DNA from: JAUIIK01 sp963745675
GTDB lineage: Bacteria > Chloroflexota > Chloroflexia > Thermomicrobiales > CFX8
Direction of reading: 5' to 3'
Assembly (NCBI GenBank): GCA_963745675.1
Contig: CAVUYM010000018.1
Location: forward strand, 372,001 to 436,000
Length of the DNA: 64,000 nt
The notes beneath the pieces were generated by a model, which ran no database searches, was not told the DNA's origin, and worked only from the letters and a program-made list of their open reading frames with translations. The translations under genes were made by a program, and so were the position numbers. Positions within the stretch are counted from its first letter, which is position 1; the number at the start of each line of letters is the position of its first letter. Positions 18,094-25,929 of the stretch are shown here, piece after piece.

Positions 18094-18181
18094 GTAGGGA
18101 CGTGATTCATCACGTCCGGTGTCCTCAACTCGAATACGTTCGCGGAAGAGGAAGCGCGGGCGTGATTAATCACGCCCCTAC
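18094..18181. repeat. Pair of palindromic REP-like units in inverted orientation
   Basis: The 25-base left unit (18094-18118) and right unit (18157-18181) are inverted copies that match at 22 of 25 positions. Each unit is also self-palindromic: GGACGTGAT-TC-ATCACGTCC on the left and GGGCGTGATTAATCACGCCC on the right. Two of the three differences between units are compensatory (an A-T pair on the left is a G-C pair on the right). The 38-base spacer has no open frame. This looks like a bacterial interspersed or small MITE-like element between two convergent operons; it may also act as a bidirectional hairpin. Confidence 0.65.
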
Positions 18182-18212
18182 CCTGTTAGGGCATCGTCGT
18201 CGTGAACCAGTA

Positions 18213-18344
18213 TCAGACGTCGGATAGATCTTCCAGGTCGTCCTGCAGGGCGCGCACCTGCTGGCTCACGTAGGCCAGGTATACGGCGAGGCCGATCCAG
18301 GTGACTGCGAAAGCCGCGAAGAGATAGCCGAGATTGTCGCCCAT
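18213..18344 (-). CDS. ccmD: CcmD-like heme exporter small subunit
   Basis: A 43-codon gene starting immediately after the CcmC stop (TAG at 18345-18347, ATG at 18344). It encodes one N-terminal membrane segment (LGYLFAAFAVTWIGLAVYLA) followed by a charged cytoplasmic tail (SQQVRALQDDLEDLSDV). That is the size, topology and position of CcmD, which helps release holo-CcmE from the CcmABC complex. Sequence is weakly conserved in this family, so the call rests on context and shape. Confidence 0.72.
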   Translation of the reverse strand: MGDNLGYLFAAFAVTWIGLAVYLAYVSQQVRALQDDLEDLSDV

Positions 18345-19106
18345 CTAGTCCTCCATTCCGCCGGATACCGGCGAGACTCTTTGAGCTGATGCCGGTTCGA
18401 TATTTGTTGCAAACATCTGAGTCATTTCTCGTTCGCTGATCTCGTCTCGCGCTAACTCAACTCTGTACTTCATGCTCATGAGATAGACATAAAAGATAGT
18501 GAATCCGACAAACGAGACGAGCAGCGTGTAGAGCATGCTATCTGGCAGATTAGGACCGCTCGTGTTGAGGACGACCGGCGCAGGGTGCAGCGTTCGCCAC
18601 CATTGAACTGACTGGTGGATGATCGGGATGTCGATTGCGCCGATGATTCCGAGAACGGCTGAATGGCGTGCTGCGCGTTTGCGGTCGCCTGCGTAGGAAC
18701 GCAGCATGAAGTAGCCAAGATAAATGAACCAGAGCACCAGCGTCGTCGTTAGACGAGCTTCCCATTGCCACCAGGTGCCCCAAATAGGCCGGCCCCAGAG
18801 GGCGCCGGTAATGAGAACGAGAGTCGTAAAGAGGAAGCCGAGTTCCGCCGATGCGCGCGCAATCCGGTCCCATTTCATGTCCTTTTTCCAGAGGTAGCCG
18901 ACCGCACCGACGAAGAGCACGCTATAGGCGAGGTAGGCCAACCACGCCATCGGTACATGGATGTAGAAGATGCGCTGGGCGTGGCCTTGCACGCGATCGG
19001 TAGGCGCGTACAGGAAAGCCATGACGATCCCGGCAAAGACGGTCAGCACGCCGATTAATCCGACAGCATTCATACCTATGTCGCGACGATCGAGCAGTCG
19101 TTTCAC
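18345..19106 (-). CDS. ccmC: Cytochrome c maturation heme-handling protein CcmC
   Basis: Integral membrane protein (253 aa, about six transmembrane segments) that loads heme onto CcmE. The tryptophan-rich WWD domain is WGRPIWGTWWQWEARLT, flanked by the heme-ligand histidines in QRIFYIHVPMAW and IIHQSVQWWRTLHP. GTG start at 19106 follows GGAGG. It lies between ccmB (15-base gap) and ccmD (abutting) in the minus-strand operon. The C-terminal cytoplasmic tail of about 35 residues is extra compared with the shortest homologues. Confidence 0.94.
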   Translation of the reverse strand: MKRLLDRRDIGMNAVGLIGVLTVFAGIVMAFLYAPTDRVQGHAQRIFYIHVPMAWLAYLAYSVLFVGAVGYLWKKDMKWDRIARASAELGFLFTTLVLITGALWGRPIWGTWWQWEARLTTTLVLWFIYLGYFMLRSYAGDRKRAARHSAVLGIIGAIDIPIIHQSVQWWRTLHPAPVVLNTSGPNLPDSMLYTLLVSFVGFTIFYVYLMSMKYRVELARDEISEREMTQMFATNIEPASAQRVSPVSGGMED

Positions 19107-19121
19107 TCTCAGGTCCCTCCG

Positions 19122-19781
19122 CTAGTCCTCGATCAGGTATCCAAATCCAAGATAAGACAGCACGATAAAGATGAGGTCAAAACCGATCAGGACGTTGACC
19201 CACCGGCCGATCTCGCCTGTGTCGCCTTCAAATACGAGGGCGGTTGCACGCACCGCCGCGATCAGGACCGGGATCATCAGCGGGAAGAGAAGTAGTGGCA
19301 GCAGGACTTCCCGCGACCTCCCGCCCGACGTGACAGCCGAGAAGAGCGTACCAAGTCCGGCTAGCCCGGCGCTGGCAGCGATGACGATAACGATGACGAG
19401 GGGGTGCAGAGCCGGCAGATCGTAGAGTGCGGCAAAAACGGGTAGAGCGATGCTCTCGACTGCCAGGATTGACAGCAGTGCCGCGCCGAACTTTCCGAGA
19501 AAAAGCGAGCCTCCATCGACAGGCGAGAGGATCAAACCGTCGAGCGTTCCGCGGTCGCGTTCGATTGCGATTGAGCGTCCGATGCCGATGAGGCCAGCAA
19601 AGAGGATCGCGACCCAGAGCGCCCCAGCTCCATTGGTCTCGCGTTGCTCGCGAATTAAATCGAACGCAAAATTGAGTGTGACGATGACGATCAGGGTGAA
19701 GGCCAGCATCGCACCGATGAACTGGCGCGAGCGTGTCTCGATCAGTATGTCTTTCCAGATCAGCGCGCCGATACGATTCAT
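19122..19781 (-). CDS. ccmB: Heme exporter ABC permease CcmB
   Basis: Membrane partner of CcmA (219 aa, six predicted helices). The N-terminus ALIWKDILIETRSRQ and the helix-loop IERDRGTLDGLILSPVD are characteristic of CcmB, as is GLAGLGTLFSAVT. Its ATG overlaps the ccmA stop (ATGA), indicating translational coupling. CcmA-CcmB-CcmC-CcmD together use ATP to release heme-charged CcmE. Confidence 0.93.
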   Translation of the reverse strand: MNRIGALIWKDILIETRSRQFIGAMLAFTLIVIVTLNFAFDLIREQRETNGAGALWVAILFAGLIGIGRSIAIERDRGTLDGLILSPVDGGSLFLGKFGAALLSILAVESIALPVFAALYDLPALHPLVIVIVIAASAGLAGLGTLFSAVTSGGRSREVLLPLLLFPLMIPVLIAAVRATALVFEGDTGEIGRWVNVLIGFDLIFIVLSYLGFGYLIED

Positions 19782-20500
19782 GCGACGCCCACCGCAGGCC
19801 TGGGGCTGTTAATCTGGGATTCGAGACCGGCCAGAGTAATCAAGGAAGAATCGCTATCGAGAACAACCTCGCCATCCGCCAGCGCCACAATGCGGTCGGA
19901 AGCTGCAATCGCGAAGTCCAGCGCATGAGAAGTGAAGAGGACGAGACAGCCAGCGTCACTGCGATCGCGCATGAGTTGATGGAGCAGGTTGCGCCCGGCT
20001 ACATCAAGACCAGTATCGGGCTCATCAAAGACGAGTAACGTCGGATCATGGAGCGTCGCGCGGGCCAGGTCGAGCCGCTGCAAGAGACCGCGCGAAAGAG
20101 AAGCGGCCGGATGATCGGCCCGGTCTTGCAGGCCAACGTGTTCGAGCGATGTATTCACAATCTGATCTGGAGAGGCGAGTTCGAAGAGGCGAGCGAAGAA
20201 GCGCAGATTTTCAGCGCAGGTCAATTCAGGATAAATGAATGGCCGGTGACCGACATAACCAAGACGTGCTCGTACTTCACGTCGCCCGGGCCAGGCATCT
20301 GAGCCGAATGCGCGGTAGGCACCTCGGTCCTGTTGGGTGAGCGTTGCAATGATTCTCAGGAGGGATGTCTTGCCGGCTCCATTTGCCCCTAGCAGGGCGA
20401 CAGTCGATCCAGCTGCGCCAGAGAAGCTAACCTTGCGGAGCGCTGCTTGACGTCCGTATCGTTTTGAGATCGATTCCATCTGCACGATCACCGACGCCAC
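19778..20500 (-). CDS. ccmA: Heme exporter ATP-binding protein CcmA
   Basis: ABC ATPase (240 aa). Walker A is LLGANGAGKTSLLRII, the signature is ASLSRGLLQRLDLARA (SLSRG in place of LSGGQ, as is common in CcmA), Walker B is LLVFDEPDTGLD and the H-loop is LVLFTSHALDFA. GTG start at 20500 lies just after the stop of the 77-residue membrane protein. It drives the release of holo-CcmE from CcmC. Confidence 0.92.
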   Translation of the reverse strand: MASVIVQMESISKRYGRQAALRKVSFSGAAGSTVALLGANGAGKTSLLRIIATLTQQDRGAYRAFGSDAWPGRREVRARLGYVGHRPFIYPELTCAENLRFFARLFELASPDQIVNTSLEHVGLQDRADHPAASLSRGLLQRLDLARATLHDPTLLVFDEPDTGLDVAGRNLLHQLMRDRSDAGCLVLFTSHALDFAIAASDRIVALADGEVVLDSDSSLITLAGLESQINSPRPAVGVA

Positions 20501-20506
20501 ACCCTG

Positions 20507-20740
20507 TCAGGATCGATGTTCGGCCGGCTCGGGCTGCTGGACAGTGTTTCTGGTCTCTTCAGGCACTGCCTCCGGCGTCTGATTCTCGTCTTCGAGTAAT
20601 GCTCGGAAATCCGGTACCGGTTCTGCGTCGATCGCCGAGTCAATCTCGACACGATCGTCGCCTGCGCGCAGAACCGGCTCGAGGACATAGGCAAGCAATA
20701 TGATGGCCAGAACAAGCATGATCGCTGCTGAAAGTATCAC
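20507..20740 (-). CDS. Small CcmI/CycH-like membrane protein (77 aa)
   Basis: One N-terminal helix (AAIMLVLAIILLAYVLEPVL) is followed by an acidic, Pro/Glu-rich tail with no known domain. Its GTG overlaps the ccmH stop (GTGA) and it ends seven bases before ccmA, so it is inside the ccm operon. The position and N-terminal helix recall the membrane lead of CcmI/CycH, but the TPR part that binds apocytochrome is absent. Function is not established. Confidence 0.6.
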   Translation of the reverse strand: MILSAAIMLVLAIILLAYVLEPVLRAGDDRVEIDSAIDAEPVPDFRALLEDENQTPEAVPEETRNTVQQPEPAEHRS

Positions 20741-21234
20741 GAGAGTTCCGGGTCCGGGTCACGAAGCAGTTGTTGTGCCAGTTGCTCCAGCTCTGGATCT
20801 TCAGCCTCGACTGGTTGACGCCGGGCGCGTCGGCCGAGAGCGGCGCTATCACGGAAATAGAGTGCGACTACTCCCAGCCCAAGGAAGACAGCAGCCACTG
20901 GAGCCCACCACAAAGCGAGGTTGATACCCTCTCGCGGCGGTTTGACTAGCACTTCATCGCCGTATCTCAATCGAAAATAGTCATAGATCTCGTCGTCGGT
21001 CTGGCCAGCCTGAACCTGTGCCTCGATAGCTTGCATCATCTCGAAGGCCACTCTGGCATGGCTGTCTGCGACCGTCTGTCCCTGGCAGACCGGACAGCTC
21101 AAGTTGCGACCGATTTCCACCGTGCGTTCTGAATAGACGTCTTGAACTTCCGCGGATGTCGCAGACGCAGCGATGGAAAGCAGCAATGCTGCCGTTACGC
21201 TTGCCAGCAGGATCAATCTAGCCTGTCGGTTCAC
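20737..21234 (-). CDS. ccmH: Cytochrome c maturation thioredoxin-like protein CcmH
   Basis: Reduces or holds the CXXCH thiols of apocytochrome c. After a signal/anchor (ARLILLASVTAALLLSIA) comes the active site LSCPVCQGQTVADS and the three-helix domain (EIYDYFRLRYGDEVLVKPP), then a second transmembrane helix (LWWAPVAAVFLGLGVVALYF). GTG at 21234 is chosen because it places the signal peptide at the N-terminus; it overlaps the end of ccmF by 17 bases. Length is 165 residues, in the usual range. Confidence 0.9.
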   Translation of the reverse strand: MNRQARLILLASVTAALLLSIAASATSAEVQDVYSERTVEIGRNLSCPVCQGQTVADSHARVAFEMMQAIEAQVQAGQTDDEIYDYFRLRYGDEVLVKPPREGINLALWWAPVAAVFLGLGVVALYFRDSAALGRRARRQPVEAEDPELEQLAQQLLRDPDPELS

Positions 21235-23212
21235 CGAGCAACCCTTCGCGTTGCGGCGCCGTCGCCCGGACGGGTTGAACCGCCGGAGCAGGCCAGGCAA
21301 GGACGACCATGCCGAAGAGGTAGAGCGCTCCACCAGCCCAGATCCAGGGAACGAGTGGGTTCACGAAGATACGCAGATTCGCGCGCTGATCGTCCGTCCA
21401 CTCCAACAACATCACGTAGACATCGTCAAAACCGACCGTCGTCACGGCGACGCGGGTCGTTGGCTGATCTTCAAAGCCCCGGTAGAAGTAACGATGGGCG
21501 CCCATTCTCGCCGCCGTCTGACCGCCCTTGGAGACGGTGACGTTCGCCGTCACTGCTGCGCTGTCGGACCGCTGTTTGGTGGATATACCATCATAAGTAA
21601 TGGAATATTCGGCAACCTGGACGGTCTCGCCTGGTGACAGAATAACTTGCCGTTCAGTCTGGAAGAACCAGGATGAGATGATTCCTATGGCGATCAACGC
21701 AACGCCGAGATGGACGATGTAGCCGCCATAGCGTCGCGGATCGCGACGGGCGAGCCGGAATATCGCGACAGGCACGCTATCGCCGGCGTTCTTCTGGCGA
21801 AGTCTCACTCCACGGTAGTACTCGACCACGACGGCTCCAGCTGCGAATATCGCTGCCCCGATGCCGAGCGCCGCCATCGGTTGGCCAAAGAGATAGAGCA
21901 TCAGGCCGATCGCAACGATCGATATAGCGAGGGGTATTCCGACAGCGCGCATGAGCGCTTCGCGGGCGGTTGTGCGCCATGCGAAGAGCGGACCGACACC
22001 CATCAAGATCAGCAGTGCCAGGAGCATTGGGCCGTTCACCTGATTGTAGAAGGGAATTCCGACAGTGATAGCCGTTCCGCGAACTGCTTCAGTGACGAGT
22101 GGATAGAGCGTACCCCAGAGCGTCGCAAAGGCGATTGCGACGAAAAGCAGATTGTTGAGCAGGAAGCCGGCTTCTCTGGATGCAGCCGCTTCGACGCCTC
22201 CGGTCGACCGCATCAATGGCAAGCGGTAGATAATCAGGCCGATCGAAACGATCATAGTCGTCAGGAAGAAACCCAGGAAATAAGGCCCGATATCGGAAAT
22301 TGCGAATGCGTGGACGGACGAAATCAGCCCGCTTCGAACGATAAATGTGCCCATAATCGATAAGACGAATGCGGCCAGGATGAGCCCGACATTCCAGACA
22401 CGCAACATGCCGCGACGTTCCTGGACGATCACCGAGTGAATGAAAGCGGTAACCATGAACCAGGGCAATATCGATACATTCTCAACGGGATCCCAGCCCC
22501 AGTAACCACCCCAGCCGAGTACGTGATACGCCCACCATCCACCCAGGAAGACCCCGCAGCTCAGGATGCCCCATGAGACGAGCGCCCAGTTGCGTATGAA
22601 CTTCAGCCACTCGCGGCCCATGCGGCCCGTAATCAGCGCCGCGACGACGATTGAGAACGGAACAGTAAAGCTGGCAAAGCCGGAAAGTAGCATCGGTGGG
22701 TGGATCATCATACCGGGATCCCGCAGCAGCGGATTCAGACCGCGGCCTTCCGCCGGTGTGATGTGGTTGACCGCGAATGGCGTCGAGACGGCAACCATCA
22801 TGAAAATAAGGAAACCAATTACAGATAACGCCGTGGCCGCAGCGTACGGGATCAGGCGTGGGAAGCGGGCGCGGTTGCGGTAGAAGGCGATCGACGAGAG
22901 CGTGCCGGCTACCATCGACCATAAAAGGAGACTACCGGCCTGGCCGCCGTAAAAGGCAGTAATAACGTAGTGCAAGGGCATGTCGGTGCTGGATCTTCCG
23001 GAGACGTAGGCTAGCGAGAAATCATTGCCGACAAAGGCGATGACCAACACTGCCGAGGCAAGCACCAGCAACATTGTCACGCCGACAAGGGCACGCAGCC
23101 CACTCATCGACAGTTCGGGAATTCTTCGGCGTTCTCCGACGACGTTGAGACCGATACCAAGGACGGCCAGAGCGAGGGCAAGCGTCAAAATGCCCTGTCC
23201 TATTTGGGCCAA
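21218..23212 (-). CDS. ccmF: Heme lyase CcmF
   Basis: Large membrane protein (664 aa, about 15 helices) that attaches heme to apocytochrome c together with CcmH. The WWD domain is GGYWGWDPVENVSILPWF near residue 235, with conserved histidines in ITPAEGRGLNPLLRDPGMMIHPP and FIHSVIVQERRGMLRVWN. The periplasmic C-terminal part (SPGETVQVAEYSITYDG) is also typical. TTG start at 23212 is preceded by GAGG. The gene is intact. Confidence 0.95.
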   Translation of the reverse strand: MAQIGQGILTLALALAVLGIGLNVVGERRRIPELSMSGLRALVGVTMLLVLASAVLVIAFVGNDFSLAYVSGRSSTDMPLHYVITAFYGGQAGSLLLWSMVAGTLSSIAFYRNRARFPRLIPYAAATALSVIGFLIFMMVAVSTPFAVNHITPAEGRGLNPLLRDPGMMIHPPMLLSGFASFTVPFSIVVAALITGRMGREWLKFIRNWALVSWGILSCGVFLGGWWAYHVLGWGGYWGWDPVENVSILPWFMVTAFIHSVIVQERRGMLRVWNVGLILAAFVLSIMGTFIVRSGLISSVHAFAISDIGPYFLGFFLTTMIVSIGLIIYRLPLMRSTGGVEAAASREAGFLLNNLLFVAIAFATLWGTLYPLVTEAVRGTAITVGIPFYNQVNGPMLLALLILMGVGPLFAWRTTAREALMRAVGIPLAISIVAIGLMLYLFGQPMAALGIGAAIFAAGAVVVEYYRGVRLRQKNAGDSVPVAIFRLARRDPRRYGGYIVHLGVALIAIGIISSWFFQTERQVILSPGETVQVAEYSITYDGISTKQRSDSAAVTANVTVSKGGQTAARMGAHRYFYRGFEDQPTTRVAVTTVGFDDVYVMLLEWTDDQRANLRIFVNPLVPWIWAGGALYLFGMVVLAWPAPAVQPVRATAPQREGLLGEPTG

Positions 23213-23227
23213 CGGAACCTCGTCTCG

Positions 23228-23686
23228 CTACTTCGAGACGCCTTCATCCGCCTCGAATCGGGAAGGACACTTGGTCAGTAGTTCGTCTGCAACAAAGACG
23301 CCGTCCGCCCCGACTGAGCCGGTCGCAATAACTTCGGCATTATCTGCAAAGATGTCAGGGATGTCGCCTTTGTAAACCATAGGTATTTCGGACTGGCCAT
23401 CGGTGACGTTAAAGTGAATTGCTTCACCTATGTCACCACGCACGATCGATCCGTCGACAACGTTTCCTCCGACCCGGACTCGCTCACCCTGTAGCGATGT
23501 ACCGCCCGAATCAAGTTCAGTTACTGTCATGTAAAAAGCTGCTGATCCATCTATGGCGTTGTATATGAGGAAAACAACAGCTAAGACGAGAACTGCCGCG
23601 GCGATCAGGAGCTTGCGATTAAGCCAGACAGGTTGTCGGCTGCGAGTACTATCCAGTGATTTTATGGAATTTGGCTCTGCGCTCAT
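23228..23686 (-). CDS. ccmE: Heme chaperone CcmE, Cys-type variant
   Basis: Periplasmic, membrane-anchored heme carrier (152 aa). One helix (LLIAAAVLVLAVVFLIYNAI) precedes the OB-fold (ERVRVGGNVVDGSIVRGD, IPMVYKGDIPDIFADNAEVIATG). In the classical protein heme is bound covalently by His in HxxxY; here the site reads ELLTKCPSRFEADE, so Cys replaces His, as in archaeal and some deltaproteobacterial CxxxY proteins, and the Tyr is Phe (CxxxF). ATG at 23686 follows GGGGGAG. It is located between the CopD-like gene and ccmF. Confidence 0.92.
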   Translation of the reverse strand: MSAEPNSIKSLDSTRSRQPVWLNRKLLIAAAVLVLAVVFLIYNAIDGSAAFYMTVTELDSGGTSLQGERVRVGGNVVDGSIVRGDIGEAIHFNVTDGQSEIPMVYKGDIPDIFADNAEVIATGSVGADGVFVADELLTKCPSRFEADEGVSK

Positions 23687-23813
23687 GACTCCCCCATGAT
23701 CGTCGGACTTCCGATAATTATACCGCCACATTCGAGACGCCGGTGAGGTGGCGATTCAATTCCAAACGCTATTGTTACATTCTGCACAATCCGGGTCGAG
23801 CTAAATCGTCTCG

Positions 23814-24221
23814 CTAGCCGGCCGGCCATATGGCTGAAATGATCACTCCCAACACGAAAGCAGACATCCCGAGGGTGATCACCATCTCCGAACGAGATGT
23901 TCCGCTGGCTCGTTTGCGCGGCCGGACAAGCCAGAACGCTACTAGGGCGGCGATGATCTTGGCGGCCAGAAGTGCGACGTAGGTAATGCCGGCTGTGTTT
24001 GAAGATAGGCCCTGAAAAAGGAGCACGACACCGGAGACGATCATGACGAGGGTGGCGGGCCGAGCCCATACGTGGAATCGAATCTGGGCGGCGGTTGCGA
24101 ACTCGGATCTGCCGGCAGGGCGCACTGCGACGTAATAGTAGAAACCGCCTCCGAGCCAGACAAGCGCTGCAACAGCGTGAAAGACACGCAATGAGATCAG
24201 CGCGATCTGACTGACGTCCAT
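23814..24221 (-). CDS. CopD-like four-helix membrane protein
   Basis: A 135-residue membrane protein with four predicted helices; His in LRVFHAVAALVWLGGGFYYY and RFHVWARPATLVMIVSG are placed like those of CopD/DUF2269-type putative heme or copper membrane proteins. It ends 127 bases before ccmE and follows ccdA directly (the TAG of ccdA precedes TTG-ATG). A role in heme or copper handling for cytochrome assembly is inferred from context only. Confidence 0.6.
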   Translation of the reverse strand: MDVSQIALISLRVFHAVAALVWLGGGFYYYVAVRPAGRSEFATAAQIRFHVWARPATLVMIVSGVVLLFQGLSSNTAGITYVALLAAKIIAALVAFWLVRPRKRASGTSRSEMVITLGMSAFVLGVIISAIWPAG

Positions 24222-24224
24222 CAA

Positions 24225-24962
24225 CTAGCCTACATTCAAGCCGGTTATCTGGTTCATCCAGCGTTGGGTTTCGAGCGCGATACGAAAGACCTGGCCGGTG
24301 GCGAAGAGGACGCCTACCAAGATCATGATGGTTGCGCTCGACGCGACGACTGCGCCCATATGGTTCGTGAAGAATCTCAGCAGGCGCTGAAATGATCCGA
24401 GACCGAGTCCCACCAGCAAGAACGGAACGCCGAGGCCAAGCGAGTAGGCCGCCAGCAGCACCGTTCCTTCGCGCACGCCGTCAACTGTGCTTGAAAGCGC
24501 CAATATCGACGCGAGGATGGGGCCAAAACAGGGTGTCCAGCCGAGTCCAAAAGCCATGCCAATGAGTAGCGTTTCAGCGTGGGTGAAGCGCCGAGGGGTG
24601 AAATGGAATTTGCGTTCAGCCATGAGAAAGGGGATGCGGAAACCCCAGAGCAGAACAAGGCCCATGCCGATCATGACAACGCCGGCGATTTGAGCCATCT
24701 CGCGACGGTAGTCGGCAAAGATCAGATTGCCGAAGGCTGAAGCGGAAGCGCCAAGAGCGACAAAGACGAGCGAGAATCCCGCGACGAAGACGGCGCTCGT
24801 CGCCAGAAGGCTCCAGCGATTTCGTTCCGTCGTTGAGTCAGACATCGAACCTGAGATCATCGCGAGGTAACCAGGAACCAGCGGCGCGACACAGGGCGAT
24901 ATGAATGACAAAATGCCGCCGCCGAATGCTCCGAGGAGTCCGACTGTCGAAGCGTCCGTCAC
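24225..24962 (-). CDS. ccdA: Thiol-disulfide electron transporter CcdA
   Basis: Six-helix membrane protein (245 aa) that moves reducing equivalents from cytoplasmic thioredoxin to extracytoplasmic thioredoxin-like proteins. The two redox cysteines are in FISPCVAPLVPGYLAMISG (helix 1) and GWTPCFGPILASILALS (helix 4), both with the expected Pro neighbours. Its GTG overlaps the stop of the TlpA gene (GTGA), which is its likely electron acceptor. Confidence 0.93.
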   Translation of the reverse strand: MTDASTVGLLGAFGGGILSFISPCVAPLVPGYLAMISGSMSDSTTERNRWSLLATSAVFVAGFSLVFVALGASASAFGNLIFADYRREMAQIAGVVMIGMGLVLLWGFRIPFLMAERKFHFTPRRFTHAETLLIGMAFGLGWTPCFGPILASILALSSTVDGVREGTVLLAAYSLGLGVPFLLVGLGLGSFQRLLRFFTNHMGAVVASSATIMILVGVLFATGQVFRIALETQRWMNQITGLNVG

Positions 24963-25612
24963 TGCGCCAGTGCGACCATCGCCAGAACATCGGACGCTGA
25001 TCCGAAGTCCCCGCGGCGAAAGGCCACCAGCTCGCCGTCTGCGTTGATGATGTAGGTTTCCGGTACTCCGACTACCCCGAATTCAACCGCGACGGCTCCG
25101 TCCGTGCGGTCATTATCGTTCAGATTGAGATAGTTCATGCCGAATTCGGTCATCATGGCTACTGCTGAATCTTTGTCGTCAAGTGTGTTGAGGCCAATGA
25201 GCACGACGTCATCGCCAAACTGGCGGTTTGCTTGCATGAGAATCGGGATTTCTCGAATACATGGCTGGCACCAGGTTGCCCAGAAGTTGATCACGACCGT
25301 CTTTCCTCGAAAATCCGAAAGTGATACCGGCTCGCCGCCGTCAAGCGGCGTCAACACGAAATCCTCTACCGGCTTCGGGTTATCGAGAACGATTGCTCCT
25401 CCGACCGCTCGGGATGACTGCTTGCGAGCCGACTCGGGTGCAAACATCGACCAGAGAATCAGTCCTACAATGGTCAGCATCAGCAGTCCAGCGATCGCCG
25501 GAATAATTCTGGTGCGTATGATGCTTGGTTGGACCTCATCCTCCTCGGGGGCGGCAAGATCTGCGTTCCCCGGAAGCGGAGTCTGGTCGGGAGAGACAGT
25601 TTCGTCGATCAT
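24959..25612 (-). CDS. TlpA/ResA-family thioredoxin-like protein (CcmG role)
   Basis: Extracytoplasmic thiol reductase for apocytochrome c (217 aa). A cytoplasmic tail of about 35 residues and one helix (IIPAIAGLLMLTIVGLILWS) precede the thioredoxin fold, with the active site FWATWCQPCIREIPIL and the cis-Pro loop GVVGVPETYIIN. First gene of the minus-strand ccm operon, just downstream of tRNA-Leu; start ATG at 25612. Functionally it stands in for CcmG/DsbE. Confidence 0.92.
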   Translation of the reverse strand: MIDETVSPDQTPLPGNADLAAPEEDEVQPSIIRTRIIPAIAGLLMLTIVGLILWSMFAPESARKQSSRAVGGAIVLDNPKPVEDFVLTPLDGGEPVSLSDFRGKTVVINFWATWCQPCIREIPILMQANRQFGDDVVLIGLNTLDDKDSAVAMMTEFGMNYLNLNDNDRTDGAVAVEFGVVGVPETYIINADGELVAFRRGDFGSASDVLAMVALAQ

Positions 25613-25661
25613 TGGCTGGATACTTTCGCGAATGGGTGACGTTGAGCTGACTCCAGATGAG

Positions 25662-25743
25662 TGGGGGAAGAGGGACTCGAACCCTCACACCTTGCGGTAC
25701 ATGCTCCTAAGGCATGCGCGTCTGCCAATTCCGCCATCCCCCC
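25662..25743 (-). tRNA. tRNA-Leu (anticodon UAG)
   Basis: On the minus strand a full cloverleaf can be drawn: acceptor GGGGGGA with TTCCCCC (one G-U), D-arm with GGCGGAATTGGCAGACGC, anticodon stem CATGC/GCATG around loop CTTAGGA (anticodon TAG), a short variable arm (TACCGCAAGGTGT) as in class II tRNAs, and T-arm GAGGGTTCGAGTCCCTC. It is 82 nt with discriminator A; CCA is not encoded. The long variable arm and TAG anticodon assign leucine (CUA codons). Confidence 0.93.
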
Positions 25744-25765
25744 GGCACGATTCCTGCCACCTCCG

Positions 25766-25774
25766 AGTATACCA
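25766..25774 (-). promoter_or_regulatory. Extended -10 promoter for tRNA-Leu
   Basis: On the minus strand TGGTATACT is an extended -10 element (TGn plus TATACT) about 23 bases before the tRNA 5' end. No good -35 hexamer lies 17 bases further upstream, as is usual for extended -10 promoters. Confidence 0.45.
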
Positions 25775-25929
25775 ACGCTCGCCCGAAGTTCCGGTTACGG
25801 TATCAGGCCACCTCTGTTGAGAATAGTTCGACCAATCGGGAAGTTCTTGCCCTTAGGCAGCGAGAGATGCGAGTCGTTCGCTATGCTTCTGAATGCTGTG
25901 ACAGGCAGGAACGTCCCAGGAGGACCTCT

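Noticed and set aside
18094..18181. CRISPR array or integron attC at the palindromic repeats
   Set aside because: There are only two units in opposite orientation with a single 38-base spacer, and no cas or integrase gene nearby.
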